A stretch of 64,000 bases of DNA, from the NCBI RefSeq assembly GCF_002288925.2, contig NW_022098069.1, forward strand, positions 69,458,758 through 69,522,757, read 5' to 3'. Made by a program: the position numbers and the translations under genes. Shown here piece after piece: positions 23,884-35,347 of the stretch. The first letter of the stretch is position 1; each line of letters begins with the position of its first letter. The DNA is from Delphinapterus leucas (taxonomy: Eukaryota; Chordata; Mammalia; Artiodactyla; Monodontidae). The notes under the pieces were generated by a model. The model was not told the DNA's origin, made no database searches, and was given only the letters and a program-made list of their open reading frames with translations.

Positions 23884-26450
23884 AATGTAGTAGCTGGAAG
23901 TGAGTTTGCTATGTTTGGCATAGTTACAGTAAGAACCCCTCTTACCTTTCTGGTGTCTTCTGAGTTGGGCACAGAGCAGCCCAGGGAAGTTTGTTTAAAA
24001 GTCTTGCAAGATCTCTTTTCAGAGGCCCCCTCCCTTTCTTTTTTCCCCGTTAAGCATCAAATTCAGAGGTCTCCGGGTGCTTCACGTGCAGCGAGGGGCG
24101 GAGGGAGAATGTCTTGTTCTCAGTGTCTCCTGCTGCTCTGCCGTGACCTCTTGGGCCATGAAGCACAGTGAAGGGTGACTCACTTGGGTTTCCAGAGCCG
24201 GAAGGATGCTGTGGCTCGGGCCGCACATGTGGTTCCGCTTCCACAGCTATAATTTAGAGTGTGTTCAACATCAGGCTTTGGAAATGTGCACACATGCGTG
24301 CAGTATATTAGAAACGTGGACGATTCTGCCTACAGAGCCGTTGAGCTTGCTGACATATCACAAGATGGCTTTTCTGATTATCCTGACGACATAGAGGACT
24401 GCATTTTATCGGGTCTCGGGGCACATTTGGGAACATTAGAGCACACCCTAAGTTAGTCGGAAATGAGGTCAACCAACTGTCCACACATGTGACCTATTTT
24501 TCCTGTCCTGGCTTTTGTTCAAAACATGGCAGTCATGGTCCTGCCGGACTCTTCTAGCCACGTAATACAAATCAATTAAAGGAAGAAATTTGAATAGATA
24601 ACTGGTAAAAAAAAAAAACAAAAAACAGATAGTTTTCCATTTCAGCACAGATTATACAGGAAGCAGATTATTGTCTTGTGGTTTTGAAGGTAGGATGAAG
24701 CTGACACATTAGAAAATAGATTGTTGAAGTATTTTAATCTTGAGGTGTTTAAATGTTGGGCATCTTAATACATTTATATAAAGAAGCAGATGTCTTTTTG
24801 GTGTGTAATTCAAATCAAACGTTTGACTCTGAAATGCTCATAATCCAACTGTCTCTTACCTGCCACGACTGCAGACTCTTTGCCCTCAAGTTGTTCTGAC
24901 ATGCTGTCTCTAAGATCATAGACAGTGTACATACAACACCTGGATCTGTGAATTAATTACTACCTAGGCCACCACCAAGAGCCTTTCTAAGTGGCCAAGT
25001 GCAAGGATCTTCTGTTTCTTATCCAAGTATCAAAGCCCCAAGTCCATGAATTGACACTTTACTATGAATTCCTGCTTCATTTCTATTTCACTCAGCCATT
25101 TTAGAGGAGAAAAGAGCCAGAATCAGGTGTCAGCCAGCAGATGAAGCTTATAATTTATATTTTTTGAAGAAAAATCTGCCTAAGCTGGTTTCAAGTTATC
25201 AAAAGACATAGAAATTAAGAAGTTCTAAAAAGATGTAGGAATTAAAACTGGGGGGGGAGGGTCAGTGATTTTACATGCTTAAGCATTGCTCAGTAAACAA
25301 ATTTGTTTAGAAGTTCAAAAGTCAAAAGAGAGCTTTGCTTGGAGTTTGAAAATTTTGTAGGTTTTCTTTCCAAATGGTGAAAAATGGAATATGATATTAT
25401 TATTATTCCACAGGCAGGTGTGAGCTTGAGCATATTAAGTTTCTTGGCTTTCTTTTGATTTTATATAATGAGCCTTTCGTTGGACTTCATTACAGTGATG
25501 GTCTCCCTCTCCGATCCTGAGTTAAACCATGAAACCACACATACTCTCTGATATTTATAATTTCGTTTTGGTTGGTAAGTGAATTTTGGCGATAAAAGTG
25601 TGAAGCCACAAGTTCCCCAAAGCACTGGAATGCAGTGAAAAGGAAAGTACCCCATCTGGCAAAGATTTTGATTTAAGTTGAACCTAAGGCTTCATGCTCC
25701 CTCACAGTTCCCAAATGATGCCCACTCACCTAGCCCAGGGGGATGAAAGTGAGGGCACCCACATTCAATTGGATGAAGGATTCTTAGAATGTTTCCAAGA
25801 CCAATGTGTTGTATGGGACCAACCTGGGCCTCTGTTGAAGATCAGAGAATGAGACTGTGTATTCCCATAGGGAAAGGCAGCTTCAGCAACTGACCCTATT
25901 TATGGGAGAGGATTTGGCCAGCAGGGGCCATGAATTCAGAGGCTTTCGTTATGAATCAGTTCCTATGAGACTACCACAGCTGGGCTGAAGGTGTTCAGAT
26001 TGAAGTGTTACTTTTAGTTTCTGCATCGCTTGGGTTTGTCCAAAATGAAAGTACTTATGGTGACCTTCCATACCAGACAGAGGATTGTTTAGAAGTGTGC
26101 ACCAAAATTTCCATTTGGGTGTGGACTTAGTTTAGGAAAGTTCTCCAAGTCATAAGCTGTTTTCCCCCAAAGCAGGACACATTCCCAGATGCCAGCCATA
26201 TACGATTCGTGCTGTGTCCTACCTGATCTCTGCAGTGGTTGACGGTGTTGACTGCTTCCTCTTTGAGAGGCACCTTCCTTGGCTTTGATGACAGAACTCT
26301 CTCCTGGCATTTCTCCTACCTCTCCGGCCTCTCCTTCTTAGGCTTCCTTGCAGGCTCTTTGCCCCTTTGCTCATCCCTTATTGTGCTCTCGTGAGGGTTC
26401 TGTCTTTGGTTCTCATCTCTTCTGTACATTCTCCTTCCTGAGATTTCTAG
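23884..26450. other. Largely unique sequence
   Basis: No confirmed exon. A frame at 24259-24456 (65 aa) is acidic in its second half, and CpG is slightly elevated there (CpG shore), but no domain or splice context supports it. An A-rich run is near 24608-24626. Nothing else was recognised. Confidence 0.45.
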
Positions 26451-26451
26451 G

Positions 26452-26774
26452 AGACCTTTCTTTTTTTTTTTTTACATCTTTATTGGAGTATAATTGCTTT
26501 ACAATGGTGTGTTAGTTTCTGCTTTATAACAAAGTGAATCAGTTATACATACACATATGTTCCCATATCTCTTCCCTCTTGCGTCTCCCTCCCTCCTACT
26601 CTCCCTATCCCACCCCTCTAGGTGGTCACAAAGCACGGAGCTGATCTCCCTGTGCTATGCGGCTGCTTCCCACTAGCCATCTACCTTACGTTTGGTAGTG
26701 TATATATGTCCATGCCTCTCTCTCGCTTTGTCACAGCTTGCCCTTCCCCCTCCCCATATCCTCAGACCTTTCTT
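26452..26774 (-). mobile_element. Young L1 3' fragment, antisense, with TSD
   Basis: An antisense L1 3' UTR tail (body 26463-26763) begins with a T-run, followed by the typical TTTATTGGAGTATAATTGC. A TSD of 11 bp, AGACCTTTCTT, lies at 26452-26462 and 26764-26774. It is a strongly 5'-truncated insertion of about 300 bp into an older L2. Confidence 0.9.
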
Positions 26775-26928
26775 AAATACACTGTGTCCTCCTGCCTCAG
26801 GGCCTTGAACATGTGGTTTTCTCTGCTTAGAATGTTCTTTCTCCAGATACCTGGCTTATTTCTTTATTTAGTTCTCTACTCAAGTGTCACCTTGCAAATG
26901 AAGCTTCCCTTGTTATCCATAGAAAATA

Positions 26929-27088
26929 GCAGGTATCCAGTCAGGGTCAGGACCGGTGAGGCAAGCAAGGTGCCCAGGGCACACAATTTAAGGAGGCAGG
27001 TTCAGGGTCAGCATCTGAGAATGTGTGCCTCCTTACGTTTGGTACCCTGGGCATCTTGCCTCAGCGGTCCTGACCCTCTACCTGTACT
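26929..27088. mobile_element. MITE-like inverted repeat
   Basis: Arms 26943-26998 and 27026-27077 are near-perfect reverse complements over about 50 bp (GGGTCAGGACC at one end, GGTCCTGACCC at the other), with about 27 bp between. The extended ends share CAGGTA/TACCTG. The structure is that of a non-autonomous DNA transposon that could fold into a hairpin. It interrupts an L2. Confidence 0.75.
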
Positions 27089-27139
27089 GTCACTCTCTAG
27101 TCTCTTAGTTTATCCTTCTTCACAGATATTATTGTAACT

Positions 27140-27142
<3 letters not shown>

Positions 27143-27174
<32 letters not shown>
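27143..27174. repeat. (AT)n microsatellite
   Basis: About 15 uninterrupted AT units. Confidence 0.95.
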
Positions 27175-27178
<4 letters not shown>

Positions 27179-27377
27179 TATAATTTTATGTCTCTCCACC
27201 CTTGTCCCACTCACACCATTAGAATGTGGGCCATGTTGGAGGACGGCCCTTATCTGTTTTGGTTTTTGCTGTATCTCCTGAGCCTAGAACAGAGCTCAGA
27301 ATGTAGTAGGTATTCATCATATATTTATGTTTAAATGAATATAGTGTATAAATGCCTACCACTCATATTATTGATGA

Positions 27378-27766
27378 CTCAAATGCACAGGGACTACCCT
27401 GGTGGCGCAGTGGTTAAGAATCCGCCTGCCAGTGCAGGGGACACAGGTTCGAGCCCTGGTCTGGGAAGATCCCACATGCCGTGGAGCAACAAAGCCCGTG
27501 CACCACAGCTACTGAGTCTGTGCCGTAGAGCCTGCGAGCCACAACTGCTGAGCCTGCGAGCCACAACTACTGAAGCCCGTGCACCTAGAGCCCGTGCTCC
27601 GCAACAAGAGAAGCCACCACAATGAGAAGCCCACTCACTGCAACGAAGAGTGGCCCCTGCTCGCTGCAACTAGAGAAAGCCTGCGCACAGCAACAAAGAC
27701 CCAACGCAGCCAAAAATAAATAAATAAAATAAAAATATTTTTTAAAAAAGAACGCTCAAATGCACA
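27378..27766 (+). mobile_element. CHR-type SINE, long class, with 12-bp TSD
   Basis: Sense copy with body 27390-27754. The TSD CTCAAATGCACA lies at 27378-27389 and 27755-27766. Frames of 96 aa (plus) and 91 aa (minus) are SINE-derived. Confidence 0.95.
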
Positions 27767-27839
27767 AAAACAAGGTTTGTAAATGGACCTCTCCCCTTGT
27801 GTTCCACAAGCTTTATCAAACTCATTGTGTCCAAAACTG

Positions 27840-28600
27840 CATTTATCACCTTTGACTCCCAAACCTACCTCCCACCTAAATTTTCTTAGTAGCTGCACCT
27901 AGCTCAGATTAAAATGCTAGAGATGTGGTGACTCGGGCCTATCAAGTTTGTTCCCTAAATAACTCTTGTCTTTCTCCACCTCCCTCCCTGCTGCCCTGCT
28001 TTAATTCGGGCTCTCCTCCCTCCTGGAAAAACTGGCAGTCCCATCCAACTGATCTCATGGCAAACAGCTTCTTGTTCTCTGCTTAAAACTTCTGGCACGC
28101 TGCTGGGAAGTGAGCTCTCTGAACCACCTATCTGATCATGCCACTTCCTTATCTTCAAATCCTTCCCTGTAGCCCTGTAGGTTTGAAGATACCATTCAGA
28201 TTGCCATCGGTCTGCTGACTCTTGCCTGGGAGTCTCCTGCTGTGCCCCGACCTCTCTTCCTGGTCTTGTGATCTGCCCTCCCCCCCCCCCCCCCCCCCCA
28301 CACTGCAAGGCACACACTTGGTGCCCAGTCACAGAGGATTTGGAAGTTTGGAATACTCTATCCTCCTAACTGCTGCTCTGCCGTAGCCTGGCCAACCTCT
28401 ACCTGTCCATTCATCCTCAGCGGAATGGGCAATTTGAGCTTCCCTCTGCCTGTCAAGTTGTTCTGTAATTTTCTGTTTACCTACCCCGCTCCCCGTCCCA
28501 CTGAGAACACCTTAAGGACAGGAACTGGGTCTTTCGTTTTTGCACACCCAGTGTAGAGTGGACCCTTCATGTCGTTTGTTGAATGAATGTATAAATTCAT
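27840..28600 (+). mobile_element. L2 3' region, sense
   Basis: An ancient L2-like order is recognisable from about 27960 to the end near 28595, where TTTGTTGAATGAATG is the typical L2 terminus. A C20 run interrupts it. No coding frame remains, and the 125-aa minus frame is spurious. Confidence 0.65.
28280..28299. repeat. Poly-C run (20 C)
   Basis: An uninterrupted C20 (G20 on minus) inside the L2 relic. Homopolymers of this length are rare and also error-prone in assemblies. Confidence 0.9.
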
Positions 28601-29070
28601 TTCAAGATTATTTTGTTATGTAGGGTAAGGTACAGCTCTAAATGACTTTTTTCTTACTTGGTATCTGTTGATTCCGACATTATTTTAAAAAATCCTTCCT
28701 TACTCCCTTGCTGAGGAGCTTACTTTGTCATATATTACATTCTTACCAATAGTTGTATGCAATTCCAGTTTTCCCTTTTGTCCTCTTGATTTACATATCC
28801 ATTCCTACATCAGTAACACTCCAGTTTAGACTTCCTCAGCCACTATTTTACCAGAATATTCCTGGGTTTCATCCGTGTTTATTTTCCTAAATACATTTTG
28901 GTATCAGATGTTTTATTGATTTTTTTTAATGCAAAACTCCAGTTAGAGTTTTAATTGGAGTAGTTAACTGAAAATTAATTTTGAAAGAACAGAACTCCTC
29001 TTCATTTTAACCTCATTGTGAGGTTGGTTAGTTGCTAGTTTAAGAGTAATCAGATAACAGAAAAACCACA
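28600..29070. other. Unique or unrecognised sequence
   Basis: Some phrases (28700-28920) loosely resemble an old antisense L1, not enough to call. No gene was seen. Confidence 0.35.
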
Positions 29071-29072
29071 TC

Positions 29073-29303
29073 AAAAACTGGCGTCAGGGCTTCCCTGGTG
29101 GCGCAGTGGTTGAGAGTCCGCCTGCCGATTCAGGGGACACGGGTTCGTGTCCCGGTCTGGGAAGATCCCACGTGCCGCGGAGCGGCTGGGCCCGTGAGCC
29201 ATGGCCGCTGAGCCTGCGCGTCCGGAGCCTGTGCTCCGCAACGGGAGAGGCCACAACAGTGAGAGGCCCGCGTACCACACACACACAAAAAAAACTGGCG
29301 TCA
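29073..29303 (+). mobile_element. CHR-type SINE, short GC-rich class, with 14-bp TSD
   Basis: Sense copy with body 29087-29289. It is CpG-rich (CCGCGGAGCGGCTGGGCCCG) and ends in a CA/A-rich tail. The TSD AAAAACTGGCGTCA lies at 29073-29086 and 29290-29303. It landed within the 5' TSD of the older SINE that follows. Confidence 0.95.
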
Positions 29304-29453
29304 AGGAGTTCCTGGTGGCCTAGTGGTTGGGATTCCAGGCTTTCACTGCCCTGGCCTGGGTTCACTCCCTGGTCGGGAACTAGATACTGAGTGCCACAGA
29401 GCACAGCAAAACCAAAACAAACAAGAAAACAACAACCAAAACCTGGTGTCAAG
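29304..29453 (+). mobile_element. CHR-type SINE, short old class
   Basis: The tRNA-like head starts at about 29307 (TTCCTGGTGGCCTAGTGGTT) and an A/C-rich tail runs to 29441. Its own TSD is CTGGCGTCAAG before and CTGGTGTCAAG after (29443-29453), with one mismatch. The younger SINE sits directly upstream. Confidence 0.85.
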
Positions 29454-31005
29454 TGACAGCCACATTTTTAAGCGAATCACTCTACTTCCTCGTGACAGAA
29501 TTCATAGCCTCGTGCTTCTCATGTCATTATATGCTCTTCCCTTCCCAGGAATGTATGACCTGTACAGCAAGCTAACATTAATTGTCTTTTAAAACTCCCT
29601 AATAGAGATAGGCAATGTCTTTCATGTACCATTTCAGTGTTAGATAGAATATTATGGGTGAAATATTCTTCCCTTTGTCCAGTTCTAGTATTTGAAAACA
29701 AATTCATCCTATTTTCTTAGTGGAGACGTGAAACAGCTGGTCACCATCCCGTTTCTACAAACTTTCCTTATACTTTCAACTGGTAACAGGGAAATGCCTC
29801 TTTAGCTCAGTTTGTCTGAACGTTTATTTTGTGGGACCTTCTAAACATCCATAAATTTTACACAAACCGTTTGAACATTTTACATGATTAATCTTCTATT
29901 GTTTATCTAATGCAGGACACCGCACACTACCCGAAACTCCGATTATAAAGAGAGGGCCATAACCTTGGGGGAGTCTGGGCTTAGTGTTCACTGTGTCATC
30001 AGCCTTTCTCATCCCCTTGTTTGTATTAAGGGATTAAAATCATAGTCATTTTGTTTTTTGCCTTGCTTATTTTAACTCTAGTTTTGTGTGATTTTTTTTT
30101 TTTTTTGCTGGGAATAGAGTCTAAACTTTCTAATTTAAGCGAAGGGGTTTATGAGCCCCTGGGGCAAAGATTTCATTCCATAGCCTTGAAGTTGGAAGCA
30201 GGGAGATGATTTGGTTCATTGATTTCTCTTCTAAGTCTGTTTCTTTCTAGTTCTCTAGCCCCTGATCCCTATCTGCCAGGGGAGTAGTTAATAATTTTTA
30301 CTCATATCCTCTGGCTTTCAATTAATAAGTACTCAGGTGATCTGATTTAAGGCATACTTAAAGTTTGTTTAGCCACTTCCATGAGCCCACAGCTGCAATG
30401 TATTTCAGGTAAAGTCATTGATAGTGTATAAGGATGACAAAACTTGGTTTACATTATCATGAAATTACTTAATTTTTGAACCTGGTTAATTTTACAAAAT
30501 TAGATATGTTTCTTAAAAAGTTACCTAGAACCATAGCCATGGAAATCCATTCTCACTTTGACTTCCATGCGGTGTATTTTTTAAACTGCTTGAGACAGCT
30601 GAGTTTTAAACGACTGTCAATCAAAAACAACAAACAAACAAACAAACAAACCAAAAACAACCCAACTTACCCAGTTGGACCGCGGGTTGCCTGCTTTTCC
30701 TCCAGTTCTCTGGCAGGAGAAAACAGTGTCCTATGCAGAAACATGAACAGTGCAGGTCAGTTTTTAAACAGAAAACAAGTTTATAAACAGTGAGTGCATT
30801 CAGGGTACACGCCCTGGGCTACATAGGTCCGTTCCAGCACATGTGCAGAGTCTGTAGGAGACTAAACAGAATACAATGTGTTTGTTCTACAGTAATGACT
30901 TTGGAGAGCTCCATACTTATTTCAGGGATGCTGCTATTACTGAAGATTAGTTTTTTGTTTTTTGTTTTTGGAACTCCCCTTTAGGAAATGCTTTTAAACC
31001 TTCTA
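29454..31005. other. Largely unique sequence
   Basis: No exon was recognised. Frames of 105 aa (30476-30793) and 64 aa lack domains. A T-run is near 30090-30105, and an (AAAC)n tract is listed separately. Confidence 0.45.
30626..30652. repeat. (AAAC)n microsatellite
   Basis: Six or more AAAC units. Confidence 0.9.
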
Positions 31006-31009
31006 ACCC

Positions 31010-31410
31010 ACAATATTTCCCAAATCTGTCCATTTATTGTCATCCCTACAGCCCATGTCCTAATTTAGATGCTTACCATCTCAATCTTGATTATGGAAAC
31101 ATCTTCTCAATTAGTTTTATGCCTGGTTATTATACTCCTACAATTAATTCTTTGCACAGTTGCTAAAATTATCTTTTTTTTTTTTTTTTTCTGACCATAT
31201 CCCTTAACATGACATTCAAGGCTTTCCACAGTCTGGTCTTGTTCTACTTTTCTAGCCTTTTCTTCTCTCTATCCTCTTCATACATCCTATTTCCAGCCAG
31301 GTATTAAAATTTAGACTGACCCTGCATTTCCATTTGCCTGGAACAGTCTGGGTTTACATCTGCTGTCCTGGGGTCCTGTCTAGTTTAACATTTTTAGCAC
31401 TTTCAAAGGT
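31010..31410 (+). mobile_element. L2-like relic, sense
   Basis: The order of phrases around 31060-31340 (CTGACCATATCCCTTAACAT, then TTCAAGGCTTTCCACAGTCT) is the sense L2 3' region. A T-run at 31171-31190 interrupts it. Confidence 0.55.
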
Positions 31411-31439
31411 GTCTTAGTTTGTTAATAAATTATATGGTC

Positions 31440-31662
31440 ACCTCTTGGTATATTTTTTTTTAAGATTTTTTTTTTTTAATGTGGACCATTTTTAAAGTCT
31501 TTTATTGAATTTGTTACAATATTGTTTCTGCTTTTATGTTTTTTTGGCTGCGAAGCATGTGGGATCTTAGCTCCCCGACCAGCGATTGAACCCGCACCCC
31601 CTGCATTGGAAGGCAAAGTCTTAACCACTGGACCACCAGGGAAGCCCCACTCCTTGGTATTT
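31440..31662 (-). mobile_element. CHR-type SINE, short old class, antisense
   Basis: The antisense body is about 31454-31647, ending in the complement of the head (CCACTGGACCACCAGGGAAG). Flanks CCTCTTGGTAT and CTCCTTGGTAT form an imperfect TSD. It has a longer 3' region than the copy at 17.9 kb. Confidence 0.8.
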
Positions 31663-31953
31663 TAAACAGCTTTATTGAGACAAAATTACGTACCATTAAG
31701 TTTATCCACTTAAAGTGTACAATTCAGTGGTTTTTAGTATATGTATGGAGTTGTGAAACCATTACCTTAATGCAAATTTAGAACATTTAAATCACCCCAA
31801 AAAGAAACTTTGTACCCATCAGCAGTGATTTCGCATCTTACCCCCACTCTCCCCATCCTATCTCCCAGCCCCAGGCAACCACTAATCAAGGTTTTGTCTC
31901 TACAGATTTGCTTATTCTTAATATTTAACGTACATGGTATTAGACAATATGTG

Positions 31954-31956
<3 letters not shown>

Positions 31957-31988
<32 letters not shown>
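31957..31988. repeat. (TG)n microsatellite
   Basis: About 15 TG units within the antisense L1M. Confidence 0.95.
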
Positions 31989-31989
<1 letters not shown>

Positions 31990-31999
31990 CTTCCTTCAC

Positions 32000-32370
32000 T
32001 TAGCATAATGTTTTTTTAAAAAATAAATTTATTTATTTTTCTTTCTTTTTTTTTGGCTGCGTTGGGTCTTTGGTGCTGTGTGTGGGCTTCCTCTAGTTGC
32101 GACGAGCAGGGGCTACTCTTCGTTGTGGTGCACGGGCTTCTCATTGTGGTGGCTTCTCTTGTTGCGGAGCACGGGCTCTAGGCGTGCGGGCTTCAGTAGT
32201 TGCGGCTCGCAGCTCTAGAGCACAGGCTCAGTAGTTGTGGCGCACAGGGTTAGTTGCTCTGTGGCACATGGGATCTTCCTGGACCAGGGCTTGAACCCGT
32301 GTCCCCTAGCATTGGCAGGCAGATTCTTAACCACTGCACCACCAGGGAAGTCCCTAGCAGAATGTTTCTG
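32000..32370 (-). mobile_element. CHR-type SINE, long class, antisense
   Basis: The body is about 32015-32355. Flanks TAGCATAATGTTT and TAGCAGAATGTTT form a TSD with one mismatch. It splits an antisense L1M. Confidence 0.9.
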
Positions 32371-33454
32371 ATGTAGTATGTATCATGTGTCAGTAGTTCA
32401 TTCCTTTCTATGACCAAATTATGTTCCATTGTATGGCTATACCACATTTTATTTATCCATTTATCAGTTGAAGGACATTTGGATTGTTTCCAGGTTTTGG
32501 CTACTCTGAATAATGCTGCTGTGAACATTAGTGTGCAAGTCTTTGTGTGGATATATGTTCTAATTTCTCTTGAGTATATACCTAGGATTGGAATTGCTTG
32601 GTCATACGCTAACTACATGTGTAGCATTTTGAGGAATTGTCAAACTGTTTTCCAAAGCAGCTGCTGCTCCATTTTGTATTCCCACTGGTAATTTATGAGA
32701 GTTCCAGTTTCTCCACATCTTCATCAACACTTGTTATTGTCTGTCTTTTTTATTATAGCCATCTTACATGTGAAGTAATAGCTCATTGTGATTTCAATTT
32801 ACATTTCCCTAATATGTAATGATGTTGAGCGTCTTTTCAAATGCTCGTTAGACATTCATTTATCTTCTTTAGAGAAATGTCTATTCAAATCCTTTGCCTA
32901 TTTTTAAATTAGGTCATTTGCCTTTTAATTATTGAGTTGTAAGGGTTCTTTATATAGTCTAAGTCCCTTATCATATATATGATTTGTAAATATTTTCTTT
33001 CAGTCTGTGGGTTGCCTTTTCACTTTCTTGATGGTGTCCTTTGAAGTTCAAATATTTTTCATTTTGGGTTAGTCTGACTTACCAGTCTTCTCTGATGGCT
33101 TGTGCTTTTGGTGTCATATCTAAGAAATCATTGCCTAACCCAAGGTCACAGAAATTTACTGCTGAACTTTCTTCTAAGGGTTTTATAATTTTAGAGCTTT
33201 CATTTAAGTCTATGATCCTCTTTGAGTTAGTTTTTGTGTATGATGTGAAGTTAGGGGTCCCAATTCATATTTTGCTTGTGGATTTCCAGTTGTCTTAGAC
33301 CATTTGTTGAAAAGATAATTCTTCTTCCATTAAATTGTCTTGGCCCCCTACCTCTATGCATTTTTATAGTTTAATTATTTATATTATAGCCTTGGGCTAG
33401 AATTGTTTTATATTATTCTTCTCTTCCTATTGACATCTTATTAATTAATTCCTT

Positions 33455-33540
33455 TAAGATTATATGCATATATAGATATATAGATATATGAATATATCGG
33501 TATCATATATAGATATATACATATAGCTATATATATGTAT
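33455..33540. repeat. (ATAGAT/TATA)n low-complexity tract
   Basis: Imperfect AT-rich repeats between two antisense L1M pieces. Confidence 0.75.
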
Positions 33541-33775
33541 GCCACATCTTCTTTATCCATTCATCCGTTGTTAGGTTGTTTCCATATCTTGGCTATTGTA
33601 AATAATGTTGCAATGAACGTAGGGGTGCATATATCTTTTCAAATTAGTGTTTTTGTATTCTTCAGATAAGAATACCCATAAGTGGGATAGCTGAATCATA
33701 TGGTAGTTCTAGTCTTAATTTTCTGAGGACTCTCCGTATTGTTTTCCACAGTGGCTGTACACAATGATAGCATTT
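33535..33775 (-). mobile_element. L1M ORF2-end fragment, antisense
   Basis: A second copy of the same antisense ORF2 C-terminal landmarks seen at 32440-32690, so this is a different L1 insertion from the one before it. Confidence 0.75.
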
Positions 33776-33789
33776 TTGAAAGAATTTCT

Positions 33790-34640
33790 CCAGATTCCCC
33801 CACTAAGGAGGACAATATGAGGTGTAAGATCAGGGTAGGAGTTATGACTGAGGGATATTGCCAACCATTCCTTTACTCACCTGTCGTGGTGCTTTCCTCC
33901 CTACTCCTTGGCCCATGAGCCCAGGTTTAGTGCCAGTATTTCATATGAGACACCAGAGGCATCATTTCCAGAAGGTCACGTTTAGAAAACCAAGCCACAA
34001 CTGGGAGAGCACATTCTGTTTGGGCTTTTCCTTGGTTACTAGCAGAGCTTAGTTGATCATACTTGGCTGTCATTATTTAGGTTACTTTGGAGGACAGGTG
34101 GTGGCAGAAATCTGAGGTGGTTTGTGCTAACAGACTTGTGCCTTATATGGATGTTATAAAAAAATATACTGCTCTTTTGCAGGCATCTAGGATCTCCTGG
34201 TCCACAGCTATAAAGGCAAACCTAAAGAGCTAATGGTCAGGAAAATCAGACTCAGCTGTAAGCCTGTGCTTAACCAGGACTTGTAGTGTTAAGGCAACTA
34301 GTGCTGAGATAGTAAAATTCTATTGTAACCTACTGTCCAGAGATGAGAAAACACCCATGTTACTGGGTTCCAGTGTCACAATGAGAGAGCTCACTTTACA
34401 CTACCATGTACTCTGGGGATGTGGTTTAATCCACAATGTTACTGAATCCCCGGAAAAGTTAGTTGTGGTTCTCATATGGATTTTTACTGTATTTATTCCA
34501 AATAAAAGCAACAAAAATTAATAAGACTTTCGTAGATTGTCAAAAGAAGAGTTAGTCAAGTTCAGCACTGTATAATCACATCCTTCTCAAAGTATGTATG
34601 TGCCCTCTGAACATTGGCAAAGCAACATTACAATGGGGGA
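33790..34640. other. Unique sequence
   Basis: No gene, RNA or repeat was recognised. Confidence 0.45.
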
Positions 34641-34649
34641 GGGGCTGAG

Positions 34650-34835
34650 GGGGAGTTTGGTGTTTTGGAATGAGTGAGTAGTAGCCAGATAGCATAAATG
34701 GCAATGAAAACTTTGGACATTGAAAACAGTATTCTAAGTGAAAGAAACCAAACGTGAAAGGCCACATATTGTATGATACCATTTGTATGAAATCTATAGA
34801 GACAGAAATTAGATTATTGCCGCAGACAATGAAAT
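34650..34835 (+). mobile_element. L1M 3' fragment, sense
   Basis: The phrase AAAGGCCACATATTGTATGA near 34757, then GACAGAAATTAGATTA, is the sense form of the L1M 3' end seen in antisense elsewhere in this window. Confidence 0.65.
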
Positions 34836-35254
34836 GACTAACAACTCTTGTCAGACCAGCAAGTAGTAACCGCAAAACACCCGATCCATGGGTTTAAATT
34901 CACATTTATTAAGTTAAATAATTGCTAATTTACGTAACAAAAATTTAATTCTTATATTTTTCAGAACTGATACAAGGCTTAATGTAATCAAGAACTGTAG
35001 CTGAATAACACATAACTTTATCAGAATTAAAGATCAAATGCTAATCATTATCCATAGGTGGAAAGAATAATTGGAAAGTTATCAAATTGTTTAGGATTCT
35101 ACTGTTGGTCTAATTTACATAAGTTAGAATACTCAAGTTGATTAAAAGCGTGTAGTAAATAAAAGAAAGCCTGGATGATTTTCACAAATCTTGCTATTTA
35201 TCCAAGTCTGCCATGCTTAGCAAACGGTAATTAGGAAAGAAGTTCTCAAGTGAA
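34836..35254. other. Unique AT-rich sequence
   Basis: No repeat or exon was recognised. The style (several TAATTA/TAAT motifs) would suit a conserved non-coding element, but there is no comparative data to support this. Confidence 0.35.
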
Positions 35255-35347
35255 AACAGATTTGCTACAGGGCAGACAGCAGAAGCAAGAAGAACTACAA
35301 TCCTGCAGCCTGTGGAACAAAAACCACATTCACAGAAAGATAGACAG

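Larger units (their letters stand above)
26775..27340 (+). mobile_element. L2 3'-end fragment, split by insertions
   Basis: The phrases at 26790-26925 and 27180-27335 follow the order of the L2 3' end on the plus strand and end in a TTTAAATGAAT tail. A hairpin MITE (26929-27088) and a (TA)n tract separate the halves. Similarity is from memory of the family, at moderate strength. Confidence 0.6.
31660..33420 (-). mobile_element. L1M 3' region, antisense, interrupted by a SINE
   Basis: An antisense L1M series from the 3' UTR into ORF2 is recognisable, with frames broken. It contains a (TG)n tract (31957-31988) and a long-class SINE (about 32015-32355). The part 32410-33300 corresponds to the C-terminal half of ORF2. 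Confidence 0.85.
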
